Shown here: in pieces, positions 7,840 to 15,722 of the stretch
Position numbering within the stretch: position 1 is the first letter of the stretch
How the letters are laid out: every line of letters begins with the position of its first letter
From: Bacillota bacterium
GTDB lineage: Bacteria > Bacillota_I > Bacilli_A > RF39 > UBA660
DNA: 64,000 nucleotides
Reading direction: 5' to 3'
Assembly: GCA_015059495.1 (NCBI GenBank)
Contig: SVAI01000001.1
Span: forward strand, 248,001-312,000
Translations under genes and position numbers: made by a program
Notes under the pieces: model-generated
Told to the model about the DNA's origin: nothing
What the model saw: only the letters and a program-made list of their open reading frames with translations
Database searches by the model: none

Positions 7840-8118
7840 ATGACTAGTAGAGAAAAAGAAATACAAGATAAGATACTAGAAGCAATTTATGAAGAATTAG
7901 AAAAACAAAATTTAACTAAAGATGATTGTTTAGAGTATATTACAGGTAGAACAATACTTAAGGAAAGCAGAATAAAAAGTATACTTAGTGGAGAAAACAA
8001 AAGAGCAATTACCTTAAAGGAGGTATTTACTATAGCATTTGCCTTTAATGTTCATCCAGCATATCTATTTAGAAAAGTAGAAAGAAGTAAAATTAAACCA
8101 AAAACATCTAAAAATTAA
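7840..8118 (+). CDS. Small Cro/C1-type helix-turn-helix protein
   Basis: This 92-residue protein resembles XRE-family DNA-binding domains. LTKDDCLEYITGRTILKESRIKSILSG looks like helices 1-3 with the recognition helix, and ITLKEVFTIAFAFNVHPAYLFR matches the usual ...I..Ia.aL.v....L end of the fold. Its ATG immediately follows the ssb stop, so translation is coupled. It may be the regulator of the element; the palindrome at 6825 is a possible but untested target. Confidence 0.65.
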   Translation: MTSREKEIQDKILEAIYEELEKQNLTKDDCLEYITGRTILKESRIKSILSGENKRAITLKEVFTIAFAFNVHPAYLFRKVERSKIKPKTSKN

Positions 8119-8140
8119 GCATATCAATTGGATATGCTTA
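8116..8140 (+). terminator. Hairpin at operon end (weak terminator)
   Basis: TAAGCATATC (8116-8125) pairs perfectly with GATATGCTTA (8131-8140). Only a short T-poor tail follows, so termination may be inefficient. Confidence 0.55.
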
Positions 8141-8155
8141 TCTATTAGAAAGATG

Positions 8156-8277
8156 TGGTCCTAAATCATTTGGTTTAGGTTTCAACGGAAATTAATCTAA
8201 AAAGTATTAAAAATCAAAGAAAAATGATACAAAAATGGTTCCTAAATTAAATAGAGGGTTTAGGTTTCATTTGGAAA
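8156..8277 (+). repeat. Pair of imperfect repeats with internal dyads, res-like
   Basis: Two related blocks lie at 8156-8191 and 8236-8277, directly upstream of the resolvase gene. Each has the order TGGT(T)CCTAAAT ... GGTTTAGGTTTCA ... GGAAA, so each contains the inverted pair CCTAAA/TTTAGG. Small serine resolvases typically act at a res region of two or three imperfect dyads immediately next to their gene, which this arrangement resembles. An autoregulatory operator is an alternative. Confidence 0.5.
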
Positions 8278-8286
8278 GGGGATAGT

Positions 8287-8904
8287 ATGAGTAAAATATT
8301 CGGATATTGTAGATGTAGTACAAGCGAAAGTGCAGGACTTCAATCTTTTGATCATCAACAGGAGGAACTAATTAAGCATGGAGTTAAACCTGAAGATATA
8401 TTTACAGAAAGAATTAGTGGTACAAAAGAAAACAAACCAGTTTTAAGTAAATTATTAGAAACATGTGAACCTGGAAGTACCATTAAGGTATATGAGTTAA
8501 GCAGAATTTCTAGGTCTATCCGCGATTTTAACAATACTGTAGAAATAATCAAACAAAAGAAACTAAGATTAGAACTTATAATGAATAATATAACGATAGA
8601 TTTTACAAAAGATAAAATTGATCCGTTTACAGAATTTTTTCTAAATATCATTATTTCGTTTAGCAGCTTAGAAGTTTCTATTATTCGTGAACGCGTAAGG
8701 TCTGGCATGGCTGCTACAACTAAGCGAATAGGTAGACCTCCAATGTCTAAAGAAAGATTAGAAAATGATGCGTTATTTTTGAAATATTATCTTAGATGGA
8801 AAAATAAAGAGATAAACTTATCAGAAATGTCTAGGTTATATGGGCATAGCAGGAAAAACTGTAGAGAGAAGATTCGAATATATGAAAACAGAACTAATCA
8901 TTAG
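8287..8904 (+). CDS. Small serine recombinase (resolvase/invertase family)
   Basis: A 205-residue site-specific recombinase. The N-terminal catalytic domain has the nucleophile Ser11 in YCRCSTSE. Active-site arginines lie in the ELSRISRSIRDF region, and a long E-helix ends in IIRERVRSGM. A GRPP hinge at about 147 leads to a C-terminal helix-turn-helix. Size and layout match resolvases that resolve plasmid multimers or cointegrates, not large integrases. GGAAAGGGG precedes the ATG. The res-like repeats lie just upstream, and its 3' end converges on the next gene with an 11-base overlap. Confidence 0.9.
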   Translation: MSKIFGYCRCSTSESAGLQSFDHQQEELIKHGVKPEDIFTERISGTKENKPVLSKLLETCEPGSTIKVYELSRISRSIRDFNNTVEIIKQKKLRLELIMNNITIDFTKDKIDPFTEFFLNIIISFSSLEVSIIRERVRSGMAATTKRIGRPPMSKERLENDALFLKYYLRWKNKEINLSEMSRLYGHSRKNCREKIRIYENRTNH

Positions 8905-8914
8905 TTCTGTTTTT
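8885..8914. terminator. Bidirectional terminator between convergent genes
   Basis: AAAACAGAACTAA (8885-8897) pairs perfectly over 13 bp with TTAGTTCTGTTTT (8901-8913). The A-run and T-run let it serve both the resolvase and the minus-strand gene. It lies inside both coding ends. Confidence 0.8.
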
Positions 8915-9787
8915 GCTTCTCTTATTATTATATTTTTGGTTCTTTAATATGATTGGAATCTTATTTTTTATACATTCAGGACAAAACTCTTTTCTATTCT
9001 GATCTTTATGAAAGTAATTTAGACATTTATAGTATTTACATTGAATGTACCTATGGTCCAAATTATATTTACTTATTTTTAAAGCTAGTTTATTTAGACA
9101 TACAGCTATAATATTGGATGCTTTATTACAAATAAAAGGTTCATCATTAATATAAATGGTATAAAAATTATCTATATAAAAGTTCCTAGAATATCTTTTG
9201 CCTTTTAATAAATCAATTAAGAATTTTTCAAGCTGTTTAACTCCTGATTTAATAATATCCTTTATTTCATCATCGGTATAACTTTTTGAATCCTTTTGAA
9301 GAGTATTAAACATTAAAATCATGTCATCATAATATCCTTCAACATTATTGTCTATTAATGATGAATCATAGTCTAATAGTTTTAATAAGTAATTAAAATA
9401 TGTAGGATTAAAATCCTTATATTCTATTGATATTAATAGTTTAGAACTTAAATTAAATATATTATCTATAAGAGCTATGTACATTGAGTAATATACAAAA
9501 TCAGGTGTATCAATCTCATTAAAGTCAAGCAAGTTTGAATTGACAGTACAAAAAGACTTATATTCATTATGTAATTTATCTTTATTAGATAACCAATAGT
9601 TATTAAATAATGAAACAAAAGAATTTGAAATGCTTTTATGCTTATTTATAGAATCATCCAGCCATTTTTTCCCAAGATTATATATTCCATTAAAAGCAGA
9701 ATTTACATCTACTAATTTATTATTAACTAATGCTACTTCAAACGAACCATATTTATTAAGTTCTTCTATATTATAAGTTTTAATCAT
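8894..9787 (-). CDS. Hypothetical protein with C-terminal zinc ribbon (DUF6076-like)
   Basis: A 297-residue protein, the only minus-strand gene of the element. Most of it is helical without recognised motifs. Near the C-terminus a zinc-ribbon-like cluster is seen: CKYYKC, then FCPEC about 15 residues later, followed by a basic tail (KNQKYNNKRSKNRTND). This layout resembles DUF6076 and CGNR-type proteins of Bacillota mobile elements, but I am not certain. GAGGTGAT precedes the ATG on the minus strand. It is divergently transcribed from the next operon through an overlapping promoter pair. Confidence 0.65.
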   Translation of the reverse strand: MIKTYNIEELNKYGSFEVALVNNKLVDVNSAFNGIYNLGKKWLDDSINKHKSISNSFVSLFNNYWLSNKDKLHNEYKSFCTVNSNLLDFNEIDTPDFVYYSMYIALIDNIFNLSSKLLISIEYKDFNPTYFNYLLKLLDYDSSLIDNNVEGYYDDMILMFNTLQKDSKSYTDDEIKDIIKSGVKQLEKFLIDLLKGKRYSRNFYIDNFYTIYINDEPFICNKASNIIAVCLNKLALKISKYNLDHRYIQCKYYKCLNYFHKDQNRKEFCPECIKNKIPIILKNQKYNNKRSKNRTND

Positions 9788-9818
9788 ACCATCACCTCAA
9801 ATAAGACTAATTACGACT

Positions 9819-9857
9819 ATTATACTTTTAGACAAATGTTTTTGTCAATAATATAAT
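9819..9857. promoter_or_regulatory. Overlapping divergent promoters with shared operator dyad
   Basis: Plus strand: TAGACA (9829-9834), 17 bases, TATAAT (9852-9857). Minus strand: TTGACA (9848-9843), 18 bases, TATAAT (9824-9819). A dyad GACAAA-TGTT-TTTGTC (9831-9846) covers both -35 regions. One bound dimer, or one polymerase, would affect both directions. Confidence 0.6.
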
Positions 9858-9895
9858 GAACTTACAATTTTTATTCAGAAAGAGGCGATGAAAAT

Positions 9896-10162
9896 ATGAA
9901 AATTGAAGAAAGAATTTTATGTAAATCATGTGGTAAGAATTTTGGACATTTATCTTATTACAAAAATTGTAAGAAGTGTGAGTATATGTTCAGAAGTGGC
10001 TATATGAATACAATATGTAGAAGATGCCATAAAAGACCAGTAGCTTTTCCGAGAGACCCTATGTGTAGTTTTTGTTATTTTGAAGTAGAGAGAAAGAATG
10101 CAGAATTAGTTGAAATATATCATAAATATGGAGTAGTGTTAGATGAAAAAGATGTTAAATGA
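9896..10162 (+). CDS. Small protein with two treble-clef/zinc-ribbon pairs
   Basis: This 88-residue protein contains eight cysteines in four CxxC pairs: CKSC and CKKC in the first half, CRRC and CSFC in the second (CRRCHKRPVAF...PMCSFCYFEV). That is enough for two zinc-binding knuckle sites. Such proteins on phages and plasmids usually bind nucleic acid or act as transcription adaptors, but the exact role is unknown. It ends in TGA, which shows that TGA is a stop codon here, and overlaps the next gene by 20 bases. Confidence 0.7.
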   Translation: MKIEERILCKSCGKNFGHLSYYKNCKKCEYMFRSGYMNTICRRCHKRPVAFPRDPMCSFCYFEVERKNAELVEIYHKYGVVLDEKDVK

Positions 10163-11291
10163 AAGATACCTGGTTCATGATGAGGTTCTATATGAACTAT
10201 ATAATCTTAAACCAGATACAATAAAGTATCAAATTATTAATGGAATACCATATCTAGTAAATATGGTAAAGCAAAGAACATTTGAACTTGGATTTAGAAT
10301 TAGACTAGATAAAAAATTAGATGAAAGAGTAGAGAGTGGAACCTATCTTAATAGAATAGATTCTATTCTTGAAGAAGATATGATAATTTCAACTGAAAAA
10401 GATTTAATGTCTAGGTATGAAAAATTCTTATGCTTATCCAACTTTGAAAGATATCTTATGAATGTATTATTTGATAAGAACCTTGATAGTTACAGAATAA
10501 GCACTATAAATTTAAAAGAAATTGAAATTAAGTATAGAAGTATGGCTATGTCTAGAAGATATATTACATTAAATAAAGATACATATGAGAGATATATTAG
10601 AACTTTAGAATTATTATGTAATAAGGAATTATATATAAATACTAGTTCAACTTTTAGGAAGACCTGTTATGGAGTTAATAACTTACAGACTGTTCAAAAA
10701 CTTTTAAATGTACAAGATTATTCATTTGATGGTTCTAATAATGTAGAAATAACATATTCATTTGGAATATTGGGTGATATAATCAAAAATTCTAAAAGAT
10801 ATTCAGCTTTAGCACCTGCTCGATGCTTTAAAGTCAATACAAATCAAGTTAAAAGGAATCTAACAGCTATGTTTATAGCTAGAAAATTATATATTGCTCG
10901 TGGTGTTAGACAAAATTCTATTGAACCATATTTTATGTTCAGTATAGATTTGGAAGAATTATCAAAATTTATAGAAGATCCATTCGAGCCAATTAGTAGC
11001 AACTATAACAGGTACAAAAAGTGTGCTGAATCGATGGCATATAAAATTCTATGTGATATGAAGAATAATGGAACAATATATGGTTTTGATGTAAAAGAAT
11101 ATACAAATAAACCAAGATGTGCAGAATCAAAAGAAGATATGGAAAGAGAGGAATACTTTAAAGAATTGAATGAGTATTGGGGAGAAAAAGAAACAAAAAT
11201 TAAACGAACAATATATAAAGATATTGTAGTTTATATATCAGAACCACCGTTTGAATATTTAGCTAGAGAACTAATTAATAGTTCAGATTAA
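10143..11291 (+). CDS. Hypothetical protein, possible winged-helix replication initiator
   Basis: This 382-residue soluble protein is not one I recognise with certainty. It has two similar-looking alternating helix/strand regions (about 100-160 and 210-265) with basic residues, for example SMAMSRRYITLNKDTYERYIRTLELLCNKEL and NQVKRNLTAMFIARKLYIARG, which could be tandem winged helices as in plasmid Rep proteins. Its position between zinc-ribbon and DnaB-like genes, together with ssb, fits a replication module. The ATG at 10143 has GGAG eight to ten bases upstream and overlaps the previous gene. The Rep role is inference. Confidence 0.5.
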   Translation: MKKMLNERYLVHDEVLYELYNLKPDTIKYQIINGIPYLVNMVKQRTFELGFRIRLDKKLDERVESGTYLNRIDSILEEDMIISTEKDLMSRYEKFLCLSNFERYLMNVLFDKNLDSYRISTINLKEIEIKYRSMAMSRRYITLNKDTYERYIRTLELLCNKELYINTSSTFRKTCYGVNNLQTVQKLLNVQDYSFDGSNNVEITYSFGILGDIIKNSKRYSALAPARCFKVNTNQVKRNLTAMFIARKLYIARGVRQNSIEPYFMFSIDLEELSKFIEDPFEPISSNYNRYKKCAESMAYKILCDMKNNGTIYGFDVKEYTNKPRCAESKEDMEREEYFKELNEYWGEKETKIKRTIYKDIVVYISEPPFEYLARELINSSD

Positions 11292-11398
11292 TATGCTATG
11301 TGAAATATGCATAAAGCTATGTTAATTATGTTTCTAGCAATTCCTTTATTTAAAAGCAAAAATTCAATTCTATAAGGTGTATATAAAAGAGGTGAAAT

Positions 11399-12841
11399 AT
11401 GAAAACAGATAGGATAGGAGAAGATTTAATAAGAATGCTTCTATCAGAACCAGAAACAGCCGATATTAGAACTTTACTAATCTCAGGAGTATTAAACAAA
11501 GATGAAGAGAAAATTTGTGAAGATGCTTTTCAAAACTATGCAATAGTAGGTAAAAACCAAATTGAGTGGAAACTTACTCAATTAGGATATGATTCTAGTT
11601 ATTTAAATAAATTAGAATTGTATACTAAAGAAGAATTGGTTAGTAAGGTGGCAGAATTTATTGAAACTAGGAGAAAGATACAAAATGATGAAATATGCAA
11701 ATTAGCTTTAGATTCATCAACATATAATGAATTTAATGAGCAATCCATTGACTTGTTAGATCATAGGTACAAGTCTAGCTTAGTAATTAAAGAAGATAGT
11801 ATTCTAGAAGAATTAGAAGATTATAGTAGTGTAGAAAATAGAATTAAAAGTAGTGAGATATTCTTTGGTATTGACTATTTAGATGAAGTTACTGATGGTA
11901 TTTTAAATAATAAAATAACTACAATTATAAGTAACAATTCAGATAATAAAAACACATATGTAACTAACCTGGCATATAACTTAATTTCTAAACAAAAGAA
12001 TGTATTGTTTATATCTATGAATTATAGCAAGAAAATGATGTTTCTAAAGATGATTAGCCGTCATTCATGCGATGAAAAATTTAACAGACAATTAAGTATA
12101 AAGGAACTTACTTCATCATTTGATGAACAAACATATAAGTTCATTTATAGTGATATAAGTGATTTGTTAAAGGAGCATTTAATTATATATGATTCTAATA
12201 ACTTTAATATGCAAGAAACATTTACGTTTAGAAGATTAATTGCAAAAGCAGATAAAGAATTTACTGATTCAAGTGGTAAACCTATAGATATGATTATAAT
12301 TGATGGACTAGAAAACCTGCATATAGATACATCTAGAAGAATAATTACAAATAAGAACTTAGTTGAATCAGAATATTATTCTTTCTTTAGTGATATAGCA
12401 GACATTAGAGGTATTCCAATTATTATAACCAATGAATCATTGCACAATTATAATTGCTTATTAGAGAGTGGTATATATTACAATTTATCATACATATCTG
12501 ATACGACTATAAAATATTCAAATACTATATTAACTATCCGAAGTAATGAATCTATGGATAAGAAAAAACAATTAGAAATATCTTTACTTAAGTATCCTAA
12601 TGGAAATGTAGTAGATGCATTATTAGTTAGAGCTGATAAAGATTATTCGATTATACATTACAAAGTAGATGCTTTAGAAGAAACAGCGACTAAAGATGTA
12701 TTTTCAGAAAGGCTAAGTAAAGAAATACAAAAGTTAGAGAGTGAAAAAGAAACAGAAGATAAAACTATATCAGATTTAAATAAAAGTATTATGGATATGA
12801 ATGAGCCAGTAGAAATACCATTAGAACTGCTTAAGTTGTAG
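11399..12841 (+). CDS. DnaB-like RecA-fold protein with degenerate P-loop
   Basis: The 480-residue protein follows the layout of replicative helicase DnaB. A helical N-terminal part is followed at about residue 153 by FFGIDYLDEVTDGILNNKITTII, matching the family's tG...LD..tgGl..g.l.ii segment. A Walker B-like DMIIIDGLENL sits near 295-305. The P-loop position reads SNNSDNKNT instead of the family's ARPSMGKT; the lysine remains, but the key glycine and threonine are lost. ATP hydrolysis is therefore doubtful. It may be a loader or inhibitor of the host helicase. RBS AGAGGTGAAAT precedes the ATG. Confidence 0.65.
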   Translation: MKTDRIGEDLIRMLLSEPETADIRTLLISGVLNKDEEKICEDAFQNYAIVGKNQIEWKLTQLGYDSSYLNKLELYTKEELVSKVAEFIETRRKIQNDEICKLALDSSTYNEFNEQSIDLLDHRYKSSLVIKEDSILEELEDYSSVENRIKSSEIFFGIDYLDEVTDGILNNKITTIISNNSDNKNTYVTNLAYNLISKQKNVLFISMNYSKKMMFLKMISRHSCDEKFNRQLSIKELTSSFDEQTYKFIYSDISDLLKEHLIIYDSNNFNMQETFTFRRLIAKADKEFTDSSGKPIDMIIIDGLENLHIDTSRRIITNKNLVESEYYSFFSDIADIRGIPIIITNESLHNYNCLLESGIYYNLSYISDTTIKYSNTILTIRSNESMDKKKQLEISLLKYPNGNVVDALLVRADKDYSIIHYKVDALEETATKDVFSERLSKEIQKLESEKETEDKTISDLNKSIMDMNEPVEIPLELLKL

Positions 12842-12931
12842 GTAGTGTCTTGTATTTAAAATCAGAAGATGTTTAGATACATAGTAAAGTAAAAGAATAG
12901 AGGGTAAAAAATATGAAGAAAGGTGATTAAT

Positions 12932-13066
12932 ATGACAGAAGAATTAACAAGTAGTATTGAAAAGGTAATCATTACATCTTTATTTGAATCTTTATATAAG
13001 ATAAATAAGATTACCAAAAAGGAATATAACAAATTAATTAACGAAATGAATTTAATTCTTGCTTAG
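12932..13066 (+). CDS. Small 44-residue protein before the integrase
   Basis: A short frame starts at ATG 12932 after AAAGGTGATTAAT and ends at TAG 13064-13066. The sequence contains EKVIITSLFESLYKINKITKKEYNKLINEM; the end resembles the SHOCT-like LYk.g.IT..Ey..L pattern of small proteins often found next to integrases on Bacillota elements. It is too short for certainty, but start, RBS and composition are good. Confidence 0.5.
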   Translation: MTEELTSSIEKVIITSLFESLYKINKITKKEYNKLINEMNLILA

Positions 13067-13104
13067 AATTTGAATTAAGTAAACCTAAAGAAAGGAGGTA
13101 AACT

Positions 13105-14793
13105 ATGAAAAGAAAAGTAGCCATTTATGCGAGAGTTTCAACCGAACATGAAGCTCAATTATCAGCATTGGATAATCAAGTCCAATATTATGATAATATT
13201 CTAGCTATGCATCCAGATTGGGAACTATATAAACGATACATAGATGAGGGAATTACTGGTACATCAGTTAAGAAAAGAAGAAACTTCTTAAGAATGATTG
13301 AAGATGCCAAAAATGGCTGCTTTGATTTAATAGTTACCAGAGAAGTTTCAAGATTTGCTCGAAATACCGTTGATACCCTACAAGAAACAAGAAAACTAAA
13401 AAGAATAGGTGTTGAGGTATATTTTACAGAAGATAATATATGGACATTTAAAGATGATGATGGCGAATTAAAATTAACCATTATGGCAACATTAGCTCAA
13501 AACGAAAGTAAGAAAACATCTCAAAGAGTTAAAGCAGGACAAAAGATATCATTTGAAAATGGTGTAGTTTATGGAACAGGAAACATACTTGGTTATGATA
13601 GAGTTGGTAATGAAATGGTAATCAATCCAGAACAAGCAGAAGTAGTAAAATTCATATTTGAATCATTCTTAAAGGGAAACGGAACAACAAAAATAAAATA
13701 TGAATTGGAGAGTAAAGGTATACTAACTGCTACAGGGTTAAGTAGATGGTCGGCAGCTACGATAACTAGAATATTACAAAATCCTTTCTATTGTGGAACA
13801 ATGGTTTATAGAAAGTATTATGTTCCTGATTTCTTAGAACAAAAAGCTAGAAAGAATAATGGTGAAGTTGAGCAAGTTGTAGTGGAAGGAAATCATGAAA
13901 AGATTATATCAAAAGAAGATTTTCAAAAAGTTCAAGATATAATTAAAGAACATTCTAAACATATTACTCAAACTAATAAACGAGGAACAGCTATAGCAAC
14001 TAATGTATGGAGCAAAAAATTAGTATGTGAATGTGGTTCTACATTTAATAGAAGAACTTATCATAAGTATGATGGCATTATTACATATTGTTATCAATGC
14101 TATAATCAAAAGAATAATGGCTCAACAAGAAAAAGATTGAGTCAAGGTTTAGATACAAGTAATTCATGTGATGTTCCAGTCGTATCTGAATGGAAATTAT
14201 CTATAATTGCAAATTCATTATTTACATTATTCTGTAACGATAAAGAACGAATACTTAAAGTGGCAAATAAATTATTAGAGTTATGTGTTGAAGATAAAGA
14301 AGTTATAGATAATGAAAAATTAGATGATTTAAACAGTAAACTTTCAACTAATCAAAGAAAGTTAGATAAACTATTAGATATGTATCTAAATGAGATGGTA
14401 TCTAAAGATTCTTATATATCTAAGAAAGAAGAACTAGAAACAACTATAAAAGTTATTAAGGATAGAATAGAAGAATTAGCAGTAGATAAATCAGATAATG
14501 AAAATTACATAGTAGACAAAATTAGAGAATTAAAGAAACTAGTTAATAATAATTTAACAGATGAAAATTCATGTATATCAGATTCGTTAATTGATAGTTT
14601 AATACAGAAAGTTACCGTAGAAAAAGATAAATTTATAGTTAAAATCAATTGCGGTATTAAATCAAATGAAGAAGATGTACTATTAACTAAATTAATTATT
14701 ACTAAAGATAATGTAGATGAATATCAAAGAAAACATCATCAATATAAGAGATTAAGATTAAAGCAACCAATCATTGTAGATGTAGTTATATAG
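13105..14793 (+). CDS. Large serine recombinase (integrase)
   Basis: A 562-residue large serine recombinase. The resolvase-type catalytic domain has Ser12 in YARVSTE, DEGITGTS and VSRFARN. A Recombinase domain (GTGNILGYDR, about 155-260) is followed by a zinc beta-ribbon with CECGS, CYQC and a later Cys, then a coiled coil at about 400-480. This class integrates and excises phages and mobile elements at short att sites without host factors. The AAAGGAGG site is seven bases before the ATG. The att site should be close to the end of the gene cluster, but with one boundary unknown I could not identify it. Confidence 0.95.
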   Translation: MKRKVAIYARVSTEHEAQLSALDNQVQYYDNILAMHPDWELYKRYIDEGITGTSVKKRRNFLRMIEDAKNGCFDLIVTREVSRFARNTVDTLQETRKLKRIGVEVYFTEDNIWTFKDDDGELKLTIMATLAQNESKKTSQRVKAGQKISFENGVVYGTGNILGYDRVGNEMVINPEQAEVVKFIFESFLKGNGTTKIKYELESKGILTATGLSRWSAATITRILQNPFYCGTMVYRKYYVPDFLEQKARKNNGEVEQVVVEGNHEKIISKEDFQKVQDIIKEHSKHITQTNKRGTAIATNVWSKKLVCECGSTFNRRTYHKYDGIITYCYQCYNQKNNGSTRKRLSQGLDTSNSCDVPVVSEWKLSIIANSLFTLFCNDKERILKVANKLLELCVEDKEVIDNEKLDDLNSKLSTNQRKLDKLLDMYLNEMVSKDSYISKKEELETTIKVIKDRIEELAVDKSDNENYIVDKIRELKKLVNNNLTDENSCISDSLIDSLIQKVTVEKDKFIVKINCGIKSNEEDVLLTKLIITKDNVDEYQRKHHQYKRLRLKQPIIVDVVI

Positions 14794-14807
14794 AAAGGAG
14801 CAGAGAT

Positions 14808-15065
14808 ATGGATTATAAAGCACTAATTAAACATATTTTAGGAAATTCAGAATCATATTTGAGAGAATATTCTAAAAAGGAAAAACTATCAGATATTGAA
14901 AAAGGCATATTACAAGGTCTATGGATGGATGTAGATAGTATTAACAATAGACTAGAAATAGAAAGAATTAATGGAAATAAGGAAGCTATTAAATTAAAAG
15001 AAGAATTTGATTTAGAGAAAAGAATGCATGATATGATTATTCTATTTAAGTATTGGGACATTTAG
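14808..15065 (+). CDS. Hypothetical helical protein downstream of the integrase
   Basis: This 85-residue, acidic, helical protein has no recognised domain. It starts 15 bases after the integrase stop with AAAGGAG upstream, so it is cotranscribed. A recombination directionality factor would fit the position and size, but nothing in the sequence proves it. Confidence 0.55.
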   Translation: MDYKALIKHILGNSESYLREYSKKEKLSDIEKGILQGLWMDVDSINNRLEIERINGNKEAIKLKEEFDLEKRMHDMIILFKYWDI

Positions 15066-15110
15066 ACTAGAATACCTAGTCTTTTTTGTTTCTTTAAAAG
15101 ATGATATAAT
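15064..15110 (+). terminator. Terminator fused to extended -10 promoter
   Basis: AGACTAG (15064-15070) pairs with CTAGTCT (15076-15082), followed by a T-run. TG at 15102-15103 and TATAAT at 15105-15110 form an extended -10 box for the macro-domain gene. Confidence 0.75.
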
Positions 15111-15128
15111 TAAATAGGTGATGATACT

Positions 15129-15650
15129 ATGAGTAAGTTAGAATTAATAAATGGCTCATGTGCTGATCAAGAAGTTGATGCAGTAGTAAATGCAGCTAAT
15201 AGAAATCTTTGGTCAGGTGGTGGTATATGTGGTGTCATATTCAAAAAAGCTGGTTATACAGAATTAACAAATGCTTGTAGAGAATATAATGTTCCATTAA
15301 AAGATGGGCAAGCAGTTATAACTCCATCATTTAACATGACTAATTGCAAATATATTATTCATGCAGTAGGACCTGATTTTGGAGCAACTCCTAATGCATT
15401 TAAAGAATTGTATGAAGCTTATTATAACTCGTTAGTAGTACTAAAAGATAATAATTTACATTCTATATCATTTCCATTAATTAGTTCTGGAATATTTGGC
15501 TATGGTTTAGATAATCCAGCAATGGAATCAGCTAAACAATGTGTAAGAGCATATAATAAATTTATAGATGACTATAAAGATTATGATGTAGAAGTTAAGT
15601 TATGTGCATTTACAGCTAGTGAATATGAAGAAGCTAATAAAGAATTTTAA
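15129..15650 (+). CDS. Macro-domain protein (ADP-ribose-derivative hydrolase)
   Basis: A 173-residue single macro domain: VDAVVNAANRNLWSGGGICGVIFKKAG forms the ADP-ribose-binding start and SGIFGYG the phosphate loop near residue 120. Bacterial members remove ADP-ribose from proteins or hydrolyse O-acetyl-ADP-ribose. It stands alone with its own terminator-promoter unit upstream. There is no DarT-type toxin neighbour, so a toxin-antitoxin role is unlikely. Confidence 0.9.
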   Translation: MSKLELINGSCADQEVDAVVNAANRNLWSGGGICGVIFKKAGYTELTNACREYNVPLKDGQAVITPSFNMTNCKYIIHAVGPDFGATPNAFKELYEAYYNSLVVLKDNNLHSISFPLISSGIFGYGLDNPAMESAKQCVRAYNKFIDDYKDYDVEVKLCAFTASEYEEANKEF

Positions 15651-15683
15651 CTATATATGTAATTATGTAAATGTACAAATGTA

Positions 15684-15692
15684 TGATATAAT
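15684..15692 (+). promoter_or_regulatory. Extended -10 promoter
   Basis: TGATATAAT (15684-15692) preceded by TA, 30 bases before the start of the lipoprotein gene. Confidence 0.6.
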
Positions 15693-15722
15693 AAAATTGA
15701 AGTATGAGAGGAGTTGATTTAT

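Noticed and set aside
14794..15128. attachment site of the serine integrase
   Set aside because: No repeat of this stretch was found elsewhere in the window, and the other element boundary is unknown, so no att core can be named.
15129..15650. Macro domain as antitoxin of a DarTG toxin-antitoxin pair
   Set aside because: The protein is a bare macro domain, shorter than DarG, and no DarT-like ADP-ribosyltransferase is next to it.
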